DNA of 15,940 bases from Fibrobacteraceae bacterium. Its GTDB lineage: Bacteria > Fibrobacterota > Fibrobacteria > Fibrobacterales > Fibrobacteraceae. Made by a program: the position numbers and the translations under genes. Under the pieces are notes generated by a model that saw only the letters and a program-made list of their open reading frames with translations, made no database searches and had not been told where the DNA came from. This document shows positions 1-7,743 of this stretch, in pieces. Where the stretch lies: positions 2,139 through 18,078 of the forward strand of contig JABUUT010000020.1 in NCBI GenBank assembly GCA_021443045.1, given 5' to 3'. The first letter of the stretch is position 1. Each line of letters begins with the position of its first letter.

Positions 1-117
1 AGCAGGAACGAGAAGTGGCCAATACTGGAGGTATTGGGCATCTTTGAGAGACGAACTAGAGCGAAGTGTTATTGTGCAAATCATAAAAATGAATTATTAG
101 AGGTGGCCTAAACTGCT
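1..117. other. Left-edge stretch with no assignable gene; contains a hairpin
   Basis: These bases lie downstream of the GH5 gene (which ends at 118 on the minus strand) and run to the window edge. Plus-strand frames 1 and 2 are open from the edge to stops at 109-111 and 98-100, and frame 3 closes at 45-47, so the tail of a plus-strand gene could be present, but none of the short translations is recognisable. A hairpin is visible: CCAATAC (19-25), loop TGGAG, GTATTGG (31-37). It extends by two more pairs across one mismatch and is followed by TCTTT. It could be a weak terminator for a gene entering from the left. Confidence 0.3.
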
Positions 118-1998
118 TTATTTGAGGATGACTGGCTTAGAAATGTTGTAGGACATTCCTTTGACACGCACAATGTATTGGCCTTTGCTCATGTGACTTA
201 GGTCGAAGGTGTGCGAGCCGGCAGCCATGTTTCCGCTATGGAGTGAGGCAATATGGTTTCCGTTCAGGTCTAGCAAATCCACTTTGGTGTGTCCTGCATG
301 GAACACTTGGAAAACCAGTGATTTTTTGTTCACGACGATGTAAGGGTGCGTGCTTGTCATGCTGTGTGTGATGGCCGTGGGGGCATCCTTTGAATAATTT
401 TCGTCATAGACAATCTTGATTTCGGGAATCATTTCCTCGGTATTTTCGAAGCTTCGTTTGAAGGCATCGTACTTGTCTTCGTTGAAGTTCCACAAAGTAT
501 CGCCTGCCACAAAGTCATCATAGACGATGGTGCCGGTGTAGCCCTTGGCATAGTTGGCAATGATGACACTCAATGTCTTGTTGCGGTCGGCAAGGCTGGA
601 AATGTCGATGGAGCATGTTACCTTTTTGCCTGCAGGTACGCTACAGCTTCCGTCTGTTTCGGTCCATGTCCAACTGTCGGTAAGCTTAAAAATCAGGTAG
701 AGGTCTGCATCGACTTTACCGTTGTTTTGGGCTGTCCAGGTAAAGGCTGTTGCCTTGGATAGGTCGAATGTTTTTTGGTATTCGATTTGTGCATTGTCGT
801 CACCGTAGGTCACGGCCATCATGCCATTTCCGCCGCCTGCTTCAATTGTTACATCCTTGATTTTGATGGAAGCTTCTTCCTTGGCTGCAAGGGCTTTCAT
901 GGCTGTCAAAGCGGGTGCAATCGTATAGGTGTAACCGCCAAAGTTTGATTCGGTCTTGTCGCCAATGTATTGCCAGGCCAAAGCGCCTGCATAACCGCCG
1001 TCAAAGGCTTTTCGGTAGGCCTCTTCTGTTGAAATCTGCGTCTTTGCTGCCATGGAGGCAGTGTAGGTGTCCCCACTCCAGCCGCTGGCAGGAAATTCTC
1101 CGATGATCATCGGCTTGCTGTCGTACTTGTAGGTGGCTGCCATTTCGGCTGCGGTATTGACAAATGGAGAGACGGCATCATTTTGGTAGTAGGGGTAGTA
1201 ATGCGTCTGGAAAAAGTCAAGTGTTCCGTTGGCTTCGCCACCTGCTGCAATGAGGTTCGCATCGTTCCACCATTCCTGATATTTGATGTTCACGCTGCCG
1301 GTAGAAACCAACAAATCGGGATTTGTGGTGTGGATGGCCGCGGCTACCTTGTTTGTGAACTTCTGTAATACACTTTTGTCTAGTTTGTTTGTGGTCCAAC
1401 CTTCGCTCGTCATTCCTTCGGGTTCGTTGAATACCTCCCAGGTCATGAGTGCGTTGTGGTTGTCAATCGCCTTGACTACGGGAATCAGGACATTGTCGAT
1501 GAAGGCCTTGGTGCCGGCATCTTCAAATAGCAAGGTGTTTGCCTGAATGTCTAGCTTCTCGTTATAGAGTCCCCATTGGTTGGGTTCCATCAGGTTGTGG
1601 CTGAACAGGCACATGCTGACCATGACACCATATTCCTCGGCGATGTCCAATGCCTTTTTCATGTTGGCTATGGTGTTTTCCTTGGGGCCTGTAACCAGGT
1701 GTGTGGATTCGTCAATGGTTGGACTTTGGCTCATGTTGTTGAATAGCCACCATCGAATGGCGTTGCCGCCGGCAGCGCGTGTGCCCTCAACGGCTTTGCG
1801 CCATGCATTTTCGTCGAGGGGACTTGCGCCCACATCGGAGTTGTAATCGGACCATGCCAGATTGGTGCCGCTAAAGAAAATTTTCTTTCCGTTGTAGGTG
1901 AGGTCGGTGCCGCTGACTTTGAGCCCAGGCGCGGCAAAAACTAAACTACTAATACCAGCCAAAAAACTGGCCATTGCAATCTTCTTGAAAGATTTCAT
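118..1998 (-). CDS. Secreted GH5-family glycanase (mannanase/endoglucanase type) with C-terminal beta-sandwich and T9SS-type sorting domain
   Basis: A 626-residue secreted glycoside hydrolase, family 5 (clan GH-A), expected to cut beta-1,4-linked mannan or glucan outside the cell by a retaining mechanism. Residues 1-22 form a signal peptide (MKSFKKIA, then a hydrophobic run ending FAA). The catalytic TIM barrel covers about 25-370: R82 in AIRWW, WEVFNEPEG with acid/base E192, H266 in THYY, and nucleophile E301 in IIGEFP. A beta-sandwich module follows (about 375-500) and is homologous to one in the GH26 neighbour. The end (about 560-626, SKGQYIVRVKGM then PVILK) is a Por/T9SS-type sorting domain. 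The frame is open nine codons further, to a GTG at 2025, but the ATG at 1998 begins the signal peptide and has AGGA about 8 bases upstream. Mannanase activity is inferred from the GH26 and esterase neighbours; cellulase or another GH5 specificity is possible. Confidence 0.9.
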   Translation of the reverse strand: MKSFKKIAMASFLAGISSLVFAAPGLKVSGTDLTYNGKKIFFSGTNLAWSDYNSDVGASPLDENAWRKAVEGTRAAGGNAIRWWLFNNMSQSPTIDESTHLVTGPKENTIANMKKALDIAEEYGVMVSMCLFSHNLMEPNQWGLYNEKLDIQANTLLFEDAGTKAFIDNVLIPVVKAIDNHNALMTWEVFNEPEGMTSEGWTTNKLDKSVLQKFTNKVAAAIHTTNPDLLVSTGSVNIKYQEWWNDANLIAAGGEANGTLDFFQTHYYPYYQNDAVSPFVNTAAEMAATYKYDSKPMIIGEFPASGWSGDTYTASMAAKTQISTEEAYRKAFDGGYAGALAWQYIGDKTESNFGGYTYTIAPALTAMKALAAKEEASIKIKDVTIEAGGGNGMMAVTYGDDNAQIEYQKTFDLSKATAFTWTAQNNGKVDADLYLIFKLTDSWTWTETDGSCSVPAGKKVTCSIDISSLADRNKTLSVIIANYAKGYTGTIVYDDFVAGDTLWNFNEDKYDAFKRSFENTEEMIPEIKIVYDENYSKDAPTAITHSMTSTHPYIVVNKKSLVFQVFHAGHTKVDLLDLNGNHIASLHSGNMAAGSHTFDLSHMSKGQYIVRVKGMSYNISKPVILK

Positions 1999-2041
1999 TT
2001 TGATTCCTTGTCCAAAACACCCCACGCACCATGCTTGGGAT

Positions 2042-2057
2042 ATACATGTTAAATATA
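2042..2057 (-). promoter_or_regulatory. Putative promoter of the GH5 gene
   Basis: On the minus strand TATATTTA (2057 to 2050) resembles the FCB-group box TAnnTTTG. A start of transcription around 2042 would give a leader of about 45 bases containing the Shine-Dalgarno AGGA near 2007. No good upstream -33 box was seen. Confidence 0.4.
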
Positions 2058-2108
2058 TATCGCTTGCTGCTAAAAGTCAACATAAATGCTGCCATTTACC
2101 GAAAAAGC

Positions 2109-2116
2109 TAAATTTG
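2109..2116 (+). promoter_or_regulatory. Putative promoter box of the TRIC gene, almost touching the start codon
   Basis: TAAATTTG matches TAnnTTTG exactly and is followed by only four bases before the ATG at 2121. There is no Shine-Dalgarno. If the box is functional the transcript would be leaderless or nearly so. Confidence 0.4.
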
Positions 2117-2120
2117 CCAC

Positions 2121-2729
2121 ATGTTGCTGCTCATCATTGATATTTTGGGAACGTTCGCCTTTGCTATTTCTGGAGCTGAAAAGGCCGTCCGTTACAGGTT
2201 GGATTGGCTTGGCCTGATAGTCCTTGCCACAGTGACGGGAGTGGGAGGCGGTGTCCTGCGTGACGTGATGTTGGGATCTACACCTCCAGTGGCGTTGACC
2301 AATCCCATCTACATTCCCATCTGCATTTTCGGTGCGTTTATTTATTTGAAACTTCGCCTTCGTTTTAGAGCTATCCGAAATTTGATTCTGGTTGTTGATG
2401 CGCTGGGACTTGGCTTTTTTACGGCAGTGGGGGCTGCAAAGGCCAATGCCCTTGCTGCGGGTCCTTATTCAATTATTTTGTTTGCTGCGATTACCGCAGC
2501 GGGTGGGGGCATGTTCAGGGATATGCTTGTCAGTGAAATTCCGCAGGTACTAAAAAGTGATTTTTACGCAACGGCTGCTTTGATTGGTGGTACTTTGTTT
2601 TTGGCTCTCGATTATTTTGATTTGGGCGATACTTCCAAAATCTTAATTACGACTGCATTTACCTTTGTATTACGACTTTATGCCATGCGTAACAAACTAG
2701 AACTTCCCAAGACGGGAAAACGTATATAG
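2121..2729 (+). CDS. TRIC-family (UPF0126, YadS-like) membrane cation channel
   Basis: A 202-residue integral membrane protein of the trimeric intracellular cation channel family (UPF0126/DUF). Prokaryotic members form homotrimeric monovalent-cation channels, but their physiological role is poorly defined. The duplicated architecture is visible: hydrophobic helices cover nearly the whole chain, and the signature GGGxxRD occurs twice, as GVGGGVLRD (41-48) and AAGGGMFRD (127-134). The length matches the family. The ATG at 2121 starts directly at the first helix. The gene lies alone between the two hydrolase genes, divergent from GH5 and convergent with GH26. Nothing suggests a role in mannan breakdown. 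Confidence 0.9.
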   Translation: MLLLIIDILGTFAFAISGAEKAVRYRLDWLGLIVLATVTGVGGGVLRDVMLGSTPPVALTNPIYIPICIFGAFIYLKLRLRFRAIRNLILVVDALGLGFFTAVGAAKANALAAGPYSIILFAAITAAGGGMFRDMLVSEIPQVLKSDFYATAALIGGTLFLALDYFDLGDTSKILITTAFTFVLRLYAMRNKLELPKTGKRI

Positions 2730-2776
2730 AGGGTGCCTAAATAAATTTTGCAGGCTCATGCATTCCTTTAGACTAA

Positions 2777-2805
2777 AAAACGCCGCGGAAAGACCGCGAC
2801 GTTTT
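2777..2805. terminator. Bidirectional hairpin terminator between TRIC and GH26 genes
   Basis: A stem of nine positions (ACGCCGCGG 2780-2788; CCGCGACGT 2794-2802, one C.A mismatch) with loop AAAGA sits between two converging genes. A-residues on the left and TTTT on the right extend the stem and supply a U tract in both directions, the expected form of a shared intrinsic terminator. Confidence 0.8.
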
Positions 2806-2829
2806 GTGTTTACACCAAATTGATGAGGA

Positions 2830-5154
2830 TTACTTGATGATAACTGCTTTTGTTGCTGCAACGCCCATGCCCTTGACGCGCACGATATATTGGCCTTTGC
2901 TTAATTCATCCATACTAAAGGCGTGCATGCCGGAGGAGAGCGTACCCTTGTAGAGGGTGGCAACGCGCTTGCCGTTCATTCCGAACACTTCAACACTTAC
3001 GTTTCCGCTCCTAGCTACCGAGAGCATCATGCTGTTGCCGTGCATGTTGATTTTGCTTGCCTGGGCAATCGTCTTGGCTTGGATTGCCTGTCCGTCCGCC
3101 GGGGTACCGTCAGCATTGTAGAGAGCGATGCTGGAGACGTGTGCCTTACTCTGGGTGGCTGTGGTGAACAGTTGGGCCTTGGTGTCGAAAGCGCTGATAA
3201 TTTTGCCGTTATCGGCCACAAGATCGTTGAAAAGTACCGTTCCCGAAAAGCCCACTGCGGCAGCCATCAAGGTAACAGAGAAGATGTTGTCCAAATCGGT
3301 GGGATGTTCCACGCCGTCTTCGTCTTCGTAGGTCGTGATGTCAAATTCACAGGTGGATGTGGCACCATCGTTAATCCAGCAAGAAGTTGTGGGGGACATT
3401 TCCCAAGTCCAACCTTCATCTTTCATGCCATTCCTTACAAAGGCGAGACCCACCCAGAGGCCACCATCTTCACCGCCGGAACCGTTGTTGGTTATCGTGA
3501 CGGCGAGAGTCTTTGCTCCAGTCAGGTCTGGAACCTTGGTGTATTCGATGTTGGCTCCGCTATCGTTCAAAGCCTTGTAGGTGACGCCCATGAGCAGGTC
3601 AACCGTTTCTTGGTTGGCCTTGGAGGTGTCGGCACCGAAGGAGGCGTTTTCTGTAGAAGTGGGGCAAGCCTTGGTGCCAGCGCTGGCTTCGCTGTAGTTG
3701 TCCCAACCGGGCATATTTTCAAGGGTGATGATGCGCGGATCGCTCATGTTGCTCTGCCAAACGTCATTGGAAGTCTGGCTTACGAAACCGCCGTTCCAAG
3801 AAGGAGATTCGTACCAAGGCATCCACCAACTCCAAACGGCCTGGTCTTCGTGCATCTTGGCCACATCGGGAATAGGGCCGTTTTCAGAGAGTGCTATAAT
3901 TTTATTGGTTCCGCCCTTGTTGGTGAAATCGACGAAGGCCGAAGCATTGCTCTGGTTGTCATTCGCCTTGTTGTAGATATCTACGGAGAGAACGTCATAG
4001 TAGTTTTCGCCGGGGGTCCATGAAATCTTGGATGCGTCCTGCGGGTTGAAATCCCAAATCAGGTTGTTCACGCCATTCCTAAAGACCATCCGTTCGTAAA
4101 CAAGCTGGTAGAGGGCTGCAAACTGCTTGCCAGTGTGCGTGCTCCACCAGAACCAGTTTCCACCCGATTCGTGGAGGGGGCGGAAAATGGCGGCGACCCC
4201 TTCTTCTTGCAGTGCAAGGATGTGCTTTGATACCTTGTCGATGTCACCCACCAAAGTCTTGTATGTGGTGGAGAGAGTGTCCCAATTGGTGGTGCCCTTC
4301 ACAAAGGCCTGGGTAAAATCAAAGTCGGTGTAATTGTCGTTTGCGCCCTTGACATAAAAGGCAGTTTCTTCGCCAGGGCTCCAGTGCCAGGTGATGGCCG
4401 GAATGCCGCCTTTTTTCCAAATGGACTTGGCGATATCCATAGCCTTGTCGTTGTACTCGACGAACCAGGAACCATCGGAATTTCCGCCGGTAGCGTTCAT
4501 CAAGTCCACGCCCACCAATGCGGGGTATTTGCCGCTTGCTTTGTAAACAGCCTGAACGTCTTCATGCTGGGTGGCATCACCGATGGTGTAGGCATCCATA
4601 TTGCCGGTCATCACGCCGGAGATGGTTTTCTTTTGGAAATTGTTGGTGAGGAAGTTGTAGAGCTTGATGGCCGATGGTGTGGCCTTGGCCGTCACCGGAG
4701 CGCTGCAGAGTGTAAATGATTTTGCCTGGAAAGGTTCGATGGAAATGTAGTCCACGTCAATCCAGCCCCAGCTCTTGGTGATTGCGATGGTGTTTGGTCC
4801 TTCCTTCAGTTTGAGGACGGTTTCGACATCGGCAAATGCGCCCTTTTCTGTTTCTTCGAAAGTGACCGCTGCGGAGTTGCCATTGGCTTCGAGATTGTTG
4901 ATTTTGGAGGTTCCGTAGTTGTTCATATAGTGAACGGTGACGGCGTAATTGCCGGCAGCTTCCACATTTACTGCGAACGTGAGGTTTCCCTCATTCATTT
5001 TTACATATTTGCCACCAGAGGCTGTAGTTGCGGAGGCTTCGACAGCGCCTTCGGCCAAAGTGGCATCTTCTGCTTCGTATTGCGCGGCAAAAGATGCCGT
5101 CGCGGCAAGACCGAAAGATAATGCCGTCTTGAGTAAATTTTTTTTGTAATCCAT
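2830..5154 (-). CDS. Secreted GH26 beta-mannanase with N-terminal CBM35-like module and T9SS-type sorting domain
   Basis: A 774-residue extracellular endo-beta-1,4-mannanase (glycoside hydrolase family 26, retaining). Order of parts: signal peptide 1-23 (ends ASFAA); CBM35-like module about 24-142 (starts QYEAED, ends WGWIDVDYISIEP), probably binding mannan or galactose/uronic-acid decorations; GH26 barrel about 155-480 with ITWHW (254-258), acid/base E329 in FRPLHES and nucleophile E424 in ALSENGP; beta-sandwich module about 505-650, homologous to one in the GH5 protein; sorting domain about 710-774 (SKGQYIVRVKGM, ending AVIIK). The frame extends upstream to 5229, but that stretch (MSHPKKK) is not signal-like. 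The ATG at 5154 begins the signal peptide and has GGAG about 7 bases upstream. It is divergent from the esterase gene, with 178 bases between. Confidence 0.95.
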   Translation of the reverse strand: MDYKKNLLKTALSFGLAATASFAAQYEAEDATLAEGAVEASATTASGGKYVKMNEGNLTFAVNVEAAGNYAVTVHYMNNYGTSKINNLEANGNSAAVTFEETEKGAFADVETVLKLKEGPNTIAITKSWGWIDVDYISIEPFQAKSFTLCSAPVTAKATPSAIKLYNFLTNNFQKKTISGVMTGNMDAYTIGDATQHEDVQAVYKASGKYPALVGVDLMNATGGNSDGSWFVEYNDKAMDIAKSIWKKGGIPAITWHWSPGEETAFYVKGANDNYTDFDFTQAFVKGTTNWDTLSTTYKTLVGDIDKVSKHILALQEEGVAAIFRPLHESGGNWFWWSTHTGKQFAALYQLVYERMVFRNGVNNLIWDFNPQDASKISWTPGENYYDVLSVDIYNKANDNQSNASAFVDFTNKGGTNKIIALSENGPIPDVAKMHEDQAVWSWWMPWYESPSWNGGFVSQTSNDVWQSNMSDPRIITLENMPGWDNYSEASAGTKACPTSTENASFGADTSKANQETVDLLMGVTYKALNDSGANIEYTKVPDLTGAKTLAVTITNNGSGGEDGGLWVGLAFVRNGMKDEGWTWEMSPTTSCWINDGATSTCEFDITTYEDEDGVEHPTDLDNIFSVTLMAAAVGFSGTVLFNDLVADNGKIISAFDTKAQLFTTATQSKAHVSSIALYNADGTPADGQAIQAKTIAQASKINMHGNSMMLSVARSGNVSVEVFGMNGKRVATLYKGTLSSGMHAFSMDELSKGQYIVRVKGMGVAATKAVIIK

Positions 5155-5179
5155 AACATCTCCGATATATTTTTTGCAG

Positions 5180-5187
5180 AAAATATA
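5180..5187 (-). promoter_or_regulatory. Putative promoter box of the GH26 gene
   Basis: On the minus strand TATATTTT lies about 26 bases upstream of the ATG at 5154. The implied leader is about 20 bases and holds the Shine-Dalgarno GGAG. No convincing -33 element is visible. Confidence 0.4.
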
Positions 5188-5287
5188 TTTTATGAAAGCG
5201 TGAGAGGGCTTTTTTTTGGGGTGGCTCATGGAAAAGCGTTGAGAAGTGTTCTACAAAGAATCATTCCGATGAATATAAAATTCTCTG

Positions 5288-5294
5288 TATTTTG
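5288..5294 (+). promoter_or_regulatory. Putative promoter box of the SGNH esterase gene
   Basis: TATTTTG lies 38 bases upstream of the ATG at 5333. The implied leader of about 30 bases contains GGGAG (5323-5327), a clear Shine-Dalgarno. With the GH26 box this makes the 178-base gap a divergent promoter region, a natural site for shared control of the two genes. Confidence 0.4.
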
Positions 5295-5332
5295 TAAAAA
5301 AAGATATTATTGAAGTGTGTTTGGGAGAAATT

Positions 5333-6718
5333 ATGAAAATCTTGTTTTTTAATCTGCTAGAAAAAATAGGTGTTGCTTCTATTGCGGCTATTTCAAGCCT
5401 GTATGCTATCATTCCCAACCCAAATCTTTCAATTGGGAACAACTTATATATAGAAGGTGATACAACACATAACTGGAAACCTGGTGTTTATACCGACGGC
5501 ATTCTCGATTTCAACCAGGTTTCGTCGATGACGGATGTCGCCCTGAATGTGGGAACCGGGCCAACGAAGATCCTGGTCACTTGGGATACTCGCGGTGATG
5601 AGGCCTGGATAGGGGACGAATATGTCAAGGCTGCTTCTTGTACGCACGTTGTTTCAAAAGATGCAAGTTTGCAGAATTTCAAAATCATGACTTCCGCGAA
5701 TTCGACAAATGGAATGGATGGGGACTGGGAAATTGCTTTGGAAACTGGTGAAAGTGGAGCGATGTCGAGGGGCGTTGTTGTTGACTTTGCTGGAAAATCA
5801 TGGGTCCGGTTAGTGCCCACGGAACCTGTAAAAAATTTAGAGGAAATCGGTGTTTACGATATGAGCGCAGGTGGCAACGACACGTGGTTCTTTATGGGAA
5901 CAAGTATTAGTCAGATGGGATTGAAGCAGTTTACTGTGGATTCCAATTTCTCGCAGTTGGTTCATGCGCGTTTTGGCGATTACTATCCGGCGATGATTCG
6001 TGGAGGCATCGGGTGTGTCACCAGTCAGGGAGTCGTTGACGGATTGAAATATTACGCAGAGTATGCGGGCAATGTAAAATTCTGGGCCATCGAAATGGGA
6101 ACAAATGATGCATGGGGCGGCAGTGACGACAATGTCGATGTGTTCAAGCGCAATTTGCAGACAATCATCGATACGGCCAAGGCTCTCGGCATCACACCAA
6201 TCATCGCTCGCGTGATGGCGACGAATCCCGAAATGGCTGGATGGCAGGTGAATCAAGCTTTCCTCGATGCTGTTGACGAGTTGTCTCAAAAAAACGGATT
6301 GCCGCTGGGGCCCGATTTCTTTGACTATTTTTTGAAACATCCCGAAGAACTTGGTAGCGATGGTGTTCATCCGGCAAACCCCAAGGGGGGTGAATCGATG
6401 CATCGATTGTGGGCCGAGGCAGTCTCGGAATTATATAAGGCAGGTTATGGCGACGAAGATAAGACGGAATACGTTGTTCCCCACGTCAAGCATTACGAAG
6501 TTCCGCAAATACAAGTGAATAATCGTGAAATTGATGTCCTGTCAAAAGACAATTTCTCTGTAACTATACTGGGGCTCATGGGACAAGTTGTTGAAAGTTT
6601 TTCGTCATCCATGGTGGGTAAGCAAGCGCACTTTACGACAAAGGCCCCTGCGGGCAGCTACGTATTGGTCGTCCGTAGCCGTGCAAAGGCAGTCAGCATT
6701 CGCATCAATTTACGCTAG
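5333..6718 (+). CDS. Secreted SGNH/GDSL-type esterase with N-terminal accessory domain (candidate acetyl-mannan esterase)
   Basis: A 461-residue secreted serine hydrolase of the SGNH superfamily. The signal peptide is about residues 1-25 (hydrophobic, ends LYA). A beta-rich region (about 30-180) of unrecognised family precedes the catalytic domain (about 182-372). Catalytic blocks visible: block I FFMGTSIS with nucleophile S191; block II G225-G227 (GGIGC); block III MGTND with N258; block V SDGVHP with D343 and H346. The last 60 residues form a beta domain ending RINLR, a divergent T9SS-type sorting domain. The layout (beta domain, then SGNH) resembles carbohydrate esterase family 2, but I cannot confirm membership. 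Divergence from GH26 suggests it removes acetyl groups from mannan; xylan or pectin are alternatives. The ATG at 5333 is preferred over a GTG at 5315 because GGGAG lies 5 bases upstream. Confidence 0.85.
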   Translation: MKILFFNLLEKIGVASIAAISSLYAIIPNPNLSIGNNLYIEGDTTHNWKPGVYTDGILDFNQVSSMTDVALNVGTGPTKILVTWDTRGDEAWIGDEYVKAASCTHVVSKDASLQNFKIMTSANSTNGMDGDWEIALETGESGAMSRGVVVDFAGKSWVRLVPTEPVKNLEEIGVYDMSAGGNDTWFFMGTSISQMGLKQFTVDSNFSQLVHARFGDYYPAMIRGGIGCVTSQGVVDGLKYYAEYAGNVKFWAIEMGTNDAWGGSDDNVDVFKRNLQTIIDTAKALGITPIIARVMATNPEMAGWQVNQAFLDAVDELSQKNGLPLGPDFFDYFLKHPEELGSDGVHPANPKGGESMHRLWAEAVSELYKAGYGDEDKTEYVVPHVKHYEVPQIQVNNREIDVLSKDNFSVTILGLMGQVVESFSSSMVGKQAHFTTKAPAGSYVLVVRSRAKAVSIRINLR

Positions 6719-7683
6719 ATTTGGGTAATGGTTGCACCGAATTGAAATTGGCGCGTCTCGCCTGGTGCGATTACAATCAGTCCGCGATGGTGGTTCAGCG
6801 CATCGGGTTCCGAGGTCATTGGCTCTATGGCAATGCTCTCTCTTGTGGGGGGTGTGTAGATTTGGATGGCATTGTATTGCTCTTTGCCGGTGTATTGCCA
6901 AATGTCAAGGCAGTGTGTTCTTGACTTGAGCGATACATGAGCCTTATGTTGTTTGCAATCGCTTTCGTTCAGGCAGAAACAGTCGTTGATAAATTCATCA
7001 CCAAGTTTTCGTCCTTCGATAAAACGCGAATCTTCTTTGAAATTGCCCGTGGGTAGGTCCGCATTGTCTAACAGGGCGAGATTGCTTTTGGGAAGCAGCA
7101 AGGTCAGTTCGTCTATTTTTTCTCCCATCATGTAGTAAGGGTGCCAGCCTTCGGAATAGGGGAGTGGAGAATCTCCAATGTTTTTAACAATTGATTCGAC
7201 CATGTAGGATTCACCCGTAAATGTAACCTTGTTGATGGCTTTGTAGGGGAAGGGGAAGCCGTTGAATGCACCGTTCCATTCGCAACTGAAGGTGGCGATG
7301 GCTTTTTCAGAATCGCTCTCGAAATTTTCGAATTGCCATTCCTTGTTGGTCAAAAATCCATGGAGTGCATGGGGTGCCCAACTTACATTGTTGATGAGCT
7401 GATAGGTTTTGCTGTTCCAGGTGAATTGGGCGTAGGCCGTGCGTCCTGGAAATGGAGAAAGTCTGCACCCTGCGTTGGTGTCGGGCGCGATTTTGTAGAT
7501 GTCGTCACCGTCACGGTAGCCAAACAAAAGATCAAGCATGTTGCCTTGTTTGTGAGGAATGCGCCAAGCGTTGAGGCCCGCTCCAAATCCGCTTAAAATT
7601 TCAAATTCCGCGCCATCGTCTCGCACGATTGCGAAACAGGGGATTGTTCCCAAATGTCTAGAGATGATTTTGAATGAACTCAT
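6715..7683 (-). CDS. Aldose 1-epimerase family protein (galactose mutarotase-like)
   Basis: A 322-residue cytoplasmic enzyme of the aldose 1-epimerase superfamily, which interconverts alpha and beta anomers of hexoses so that kinases or isomerases can use them. Family residues seen: R74 in NAGCRLSPFPGR, the pair H105/H108 in PHALHGF, the general acid H181 in EGWHPYY, and the general base E287 in SIAIEPMT. The length is normal and no signal peptide is present. The exact sugar is not readable from sequence, and the protein may be one of the uncharacterised mutarotase-like subgroups. Its stop (CTA at 6715-6717 on the plus strand) shares four bases with the stop of the converging esterase gene. 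The ATG at 7683 has no Shine-Dalgarno. Confidence 0.9.
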   Translation of the reverse strand: MSSFKIISRHLGTIPCFAIVRDDGAEFEILSGFGAGLNAWRIPHKQGNMLDLLFGYRDGDDIYKIAPDTNAGCRLSPFPGRTAYAQFTWNSKTYQLINNVSWAPHALHGFLTNKEWQFENFESDSEKAIATFSCEWNGAFNGFPFPYKAINKVTFTGESYMVESIVKNIGDSPLPYSEGWHPYYMMGEKIDELTLLLPKSNLALLDNADLPTGNFKEDSRFIEGRKLGDEFINDCFCLNESDCKQHKAHVSLKSRTHCLDIWQYTGKEQYNAIQIYTPPTRESIAIEPMTSEPDALNHHRGLIVIAPGETRQFQFGATITQI

Positions 7684-7689
7684 AGGCGA

Positions 7690-7736
7690 AAAATAGAAAT
7701 TTATGGTTACTTTAGTCTTTTCAAAATTTCTATTTT
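7690..7736. promoter_or_regulatory. Divergent promoter region of epimerase and mnmE, built as a perfect 13-bp inverted repeat
   Basis: AAAATAGAAATTT (7690-7702) and AAATTTCTATTTT (7724-7736) are exact inverted copies separated by 21 bases. Each arm reads AAATTTCTATTTT toward its own gene, ending 6 bases (epimerase) or 7 bases (mnmE) before the ATG. The arms therefore look like two copies of one promoter element facing outward, although an operator for a dimeric regulator is also possible. Neither start has a convincing Shine-Dalgarno; mnmE has GGGG only two bases from the ATG. Confidence 0.5.
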
Positions 7737-7743
7737 ATGGGGC

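Noticed and set aside
1..111. C-terminal fragment of a plus-strand gene in frame 1 (36 codons)
   Set aside because: The sequence is too short and unrecognisable. Frames 2 and 3 are also open from the edge for a stretch, so none can be preferred.
2923..4023. 366-codon plus-strand open frame opposite the GH26 gene
   Set aside because: It is fully antisense to a gene with intact catalytic motifs, and its translation has no recognisable domain. Codon bias on the other strand explains the lack of stops.
5155..5229. Longer GH26 start giving a 25-residue N-terminal extension
   Set aside because: The extension is not signal-like and crosses the promoter box and Shine-Dalgarno of the ATG at 5154.
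5837..6403. 188-codon minus-strand frame inside the esterase gene
   Set aside because: It is antisense to the SGNH catalytic domain with no promoter, ribosome site or recognisable domain.
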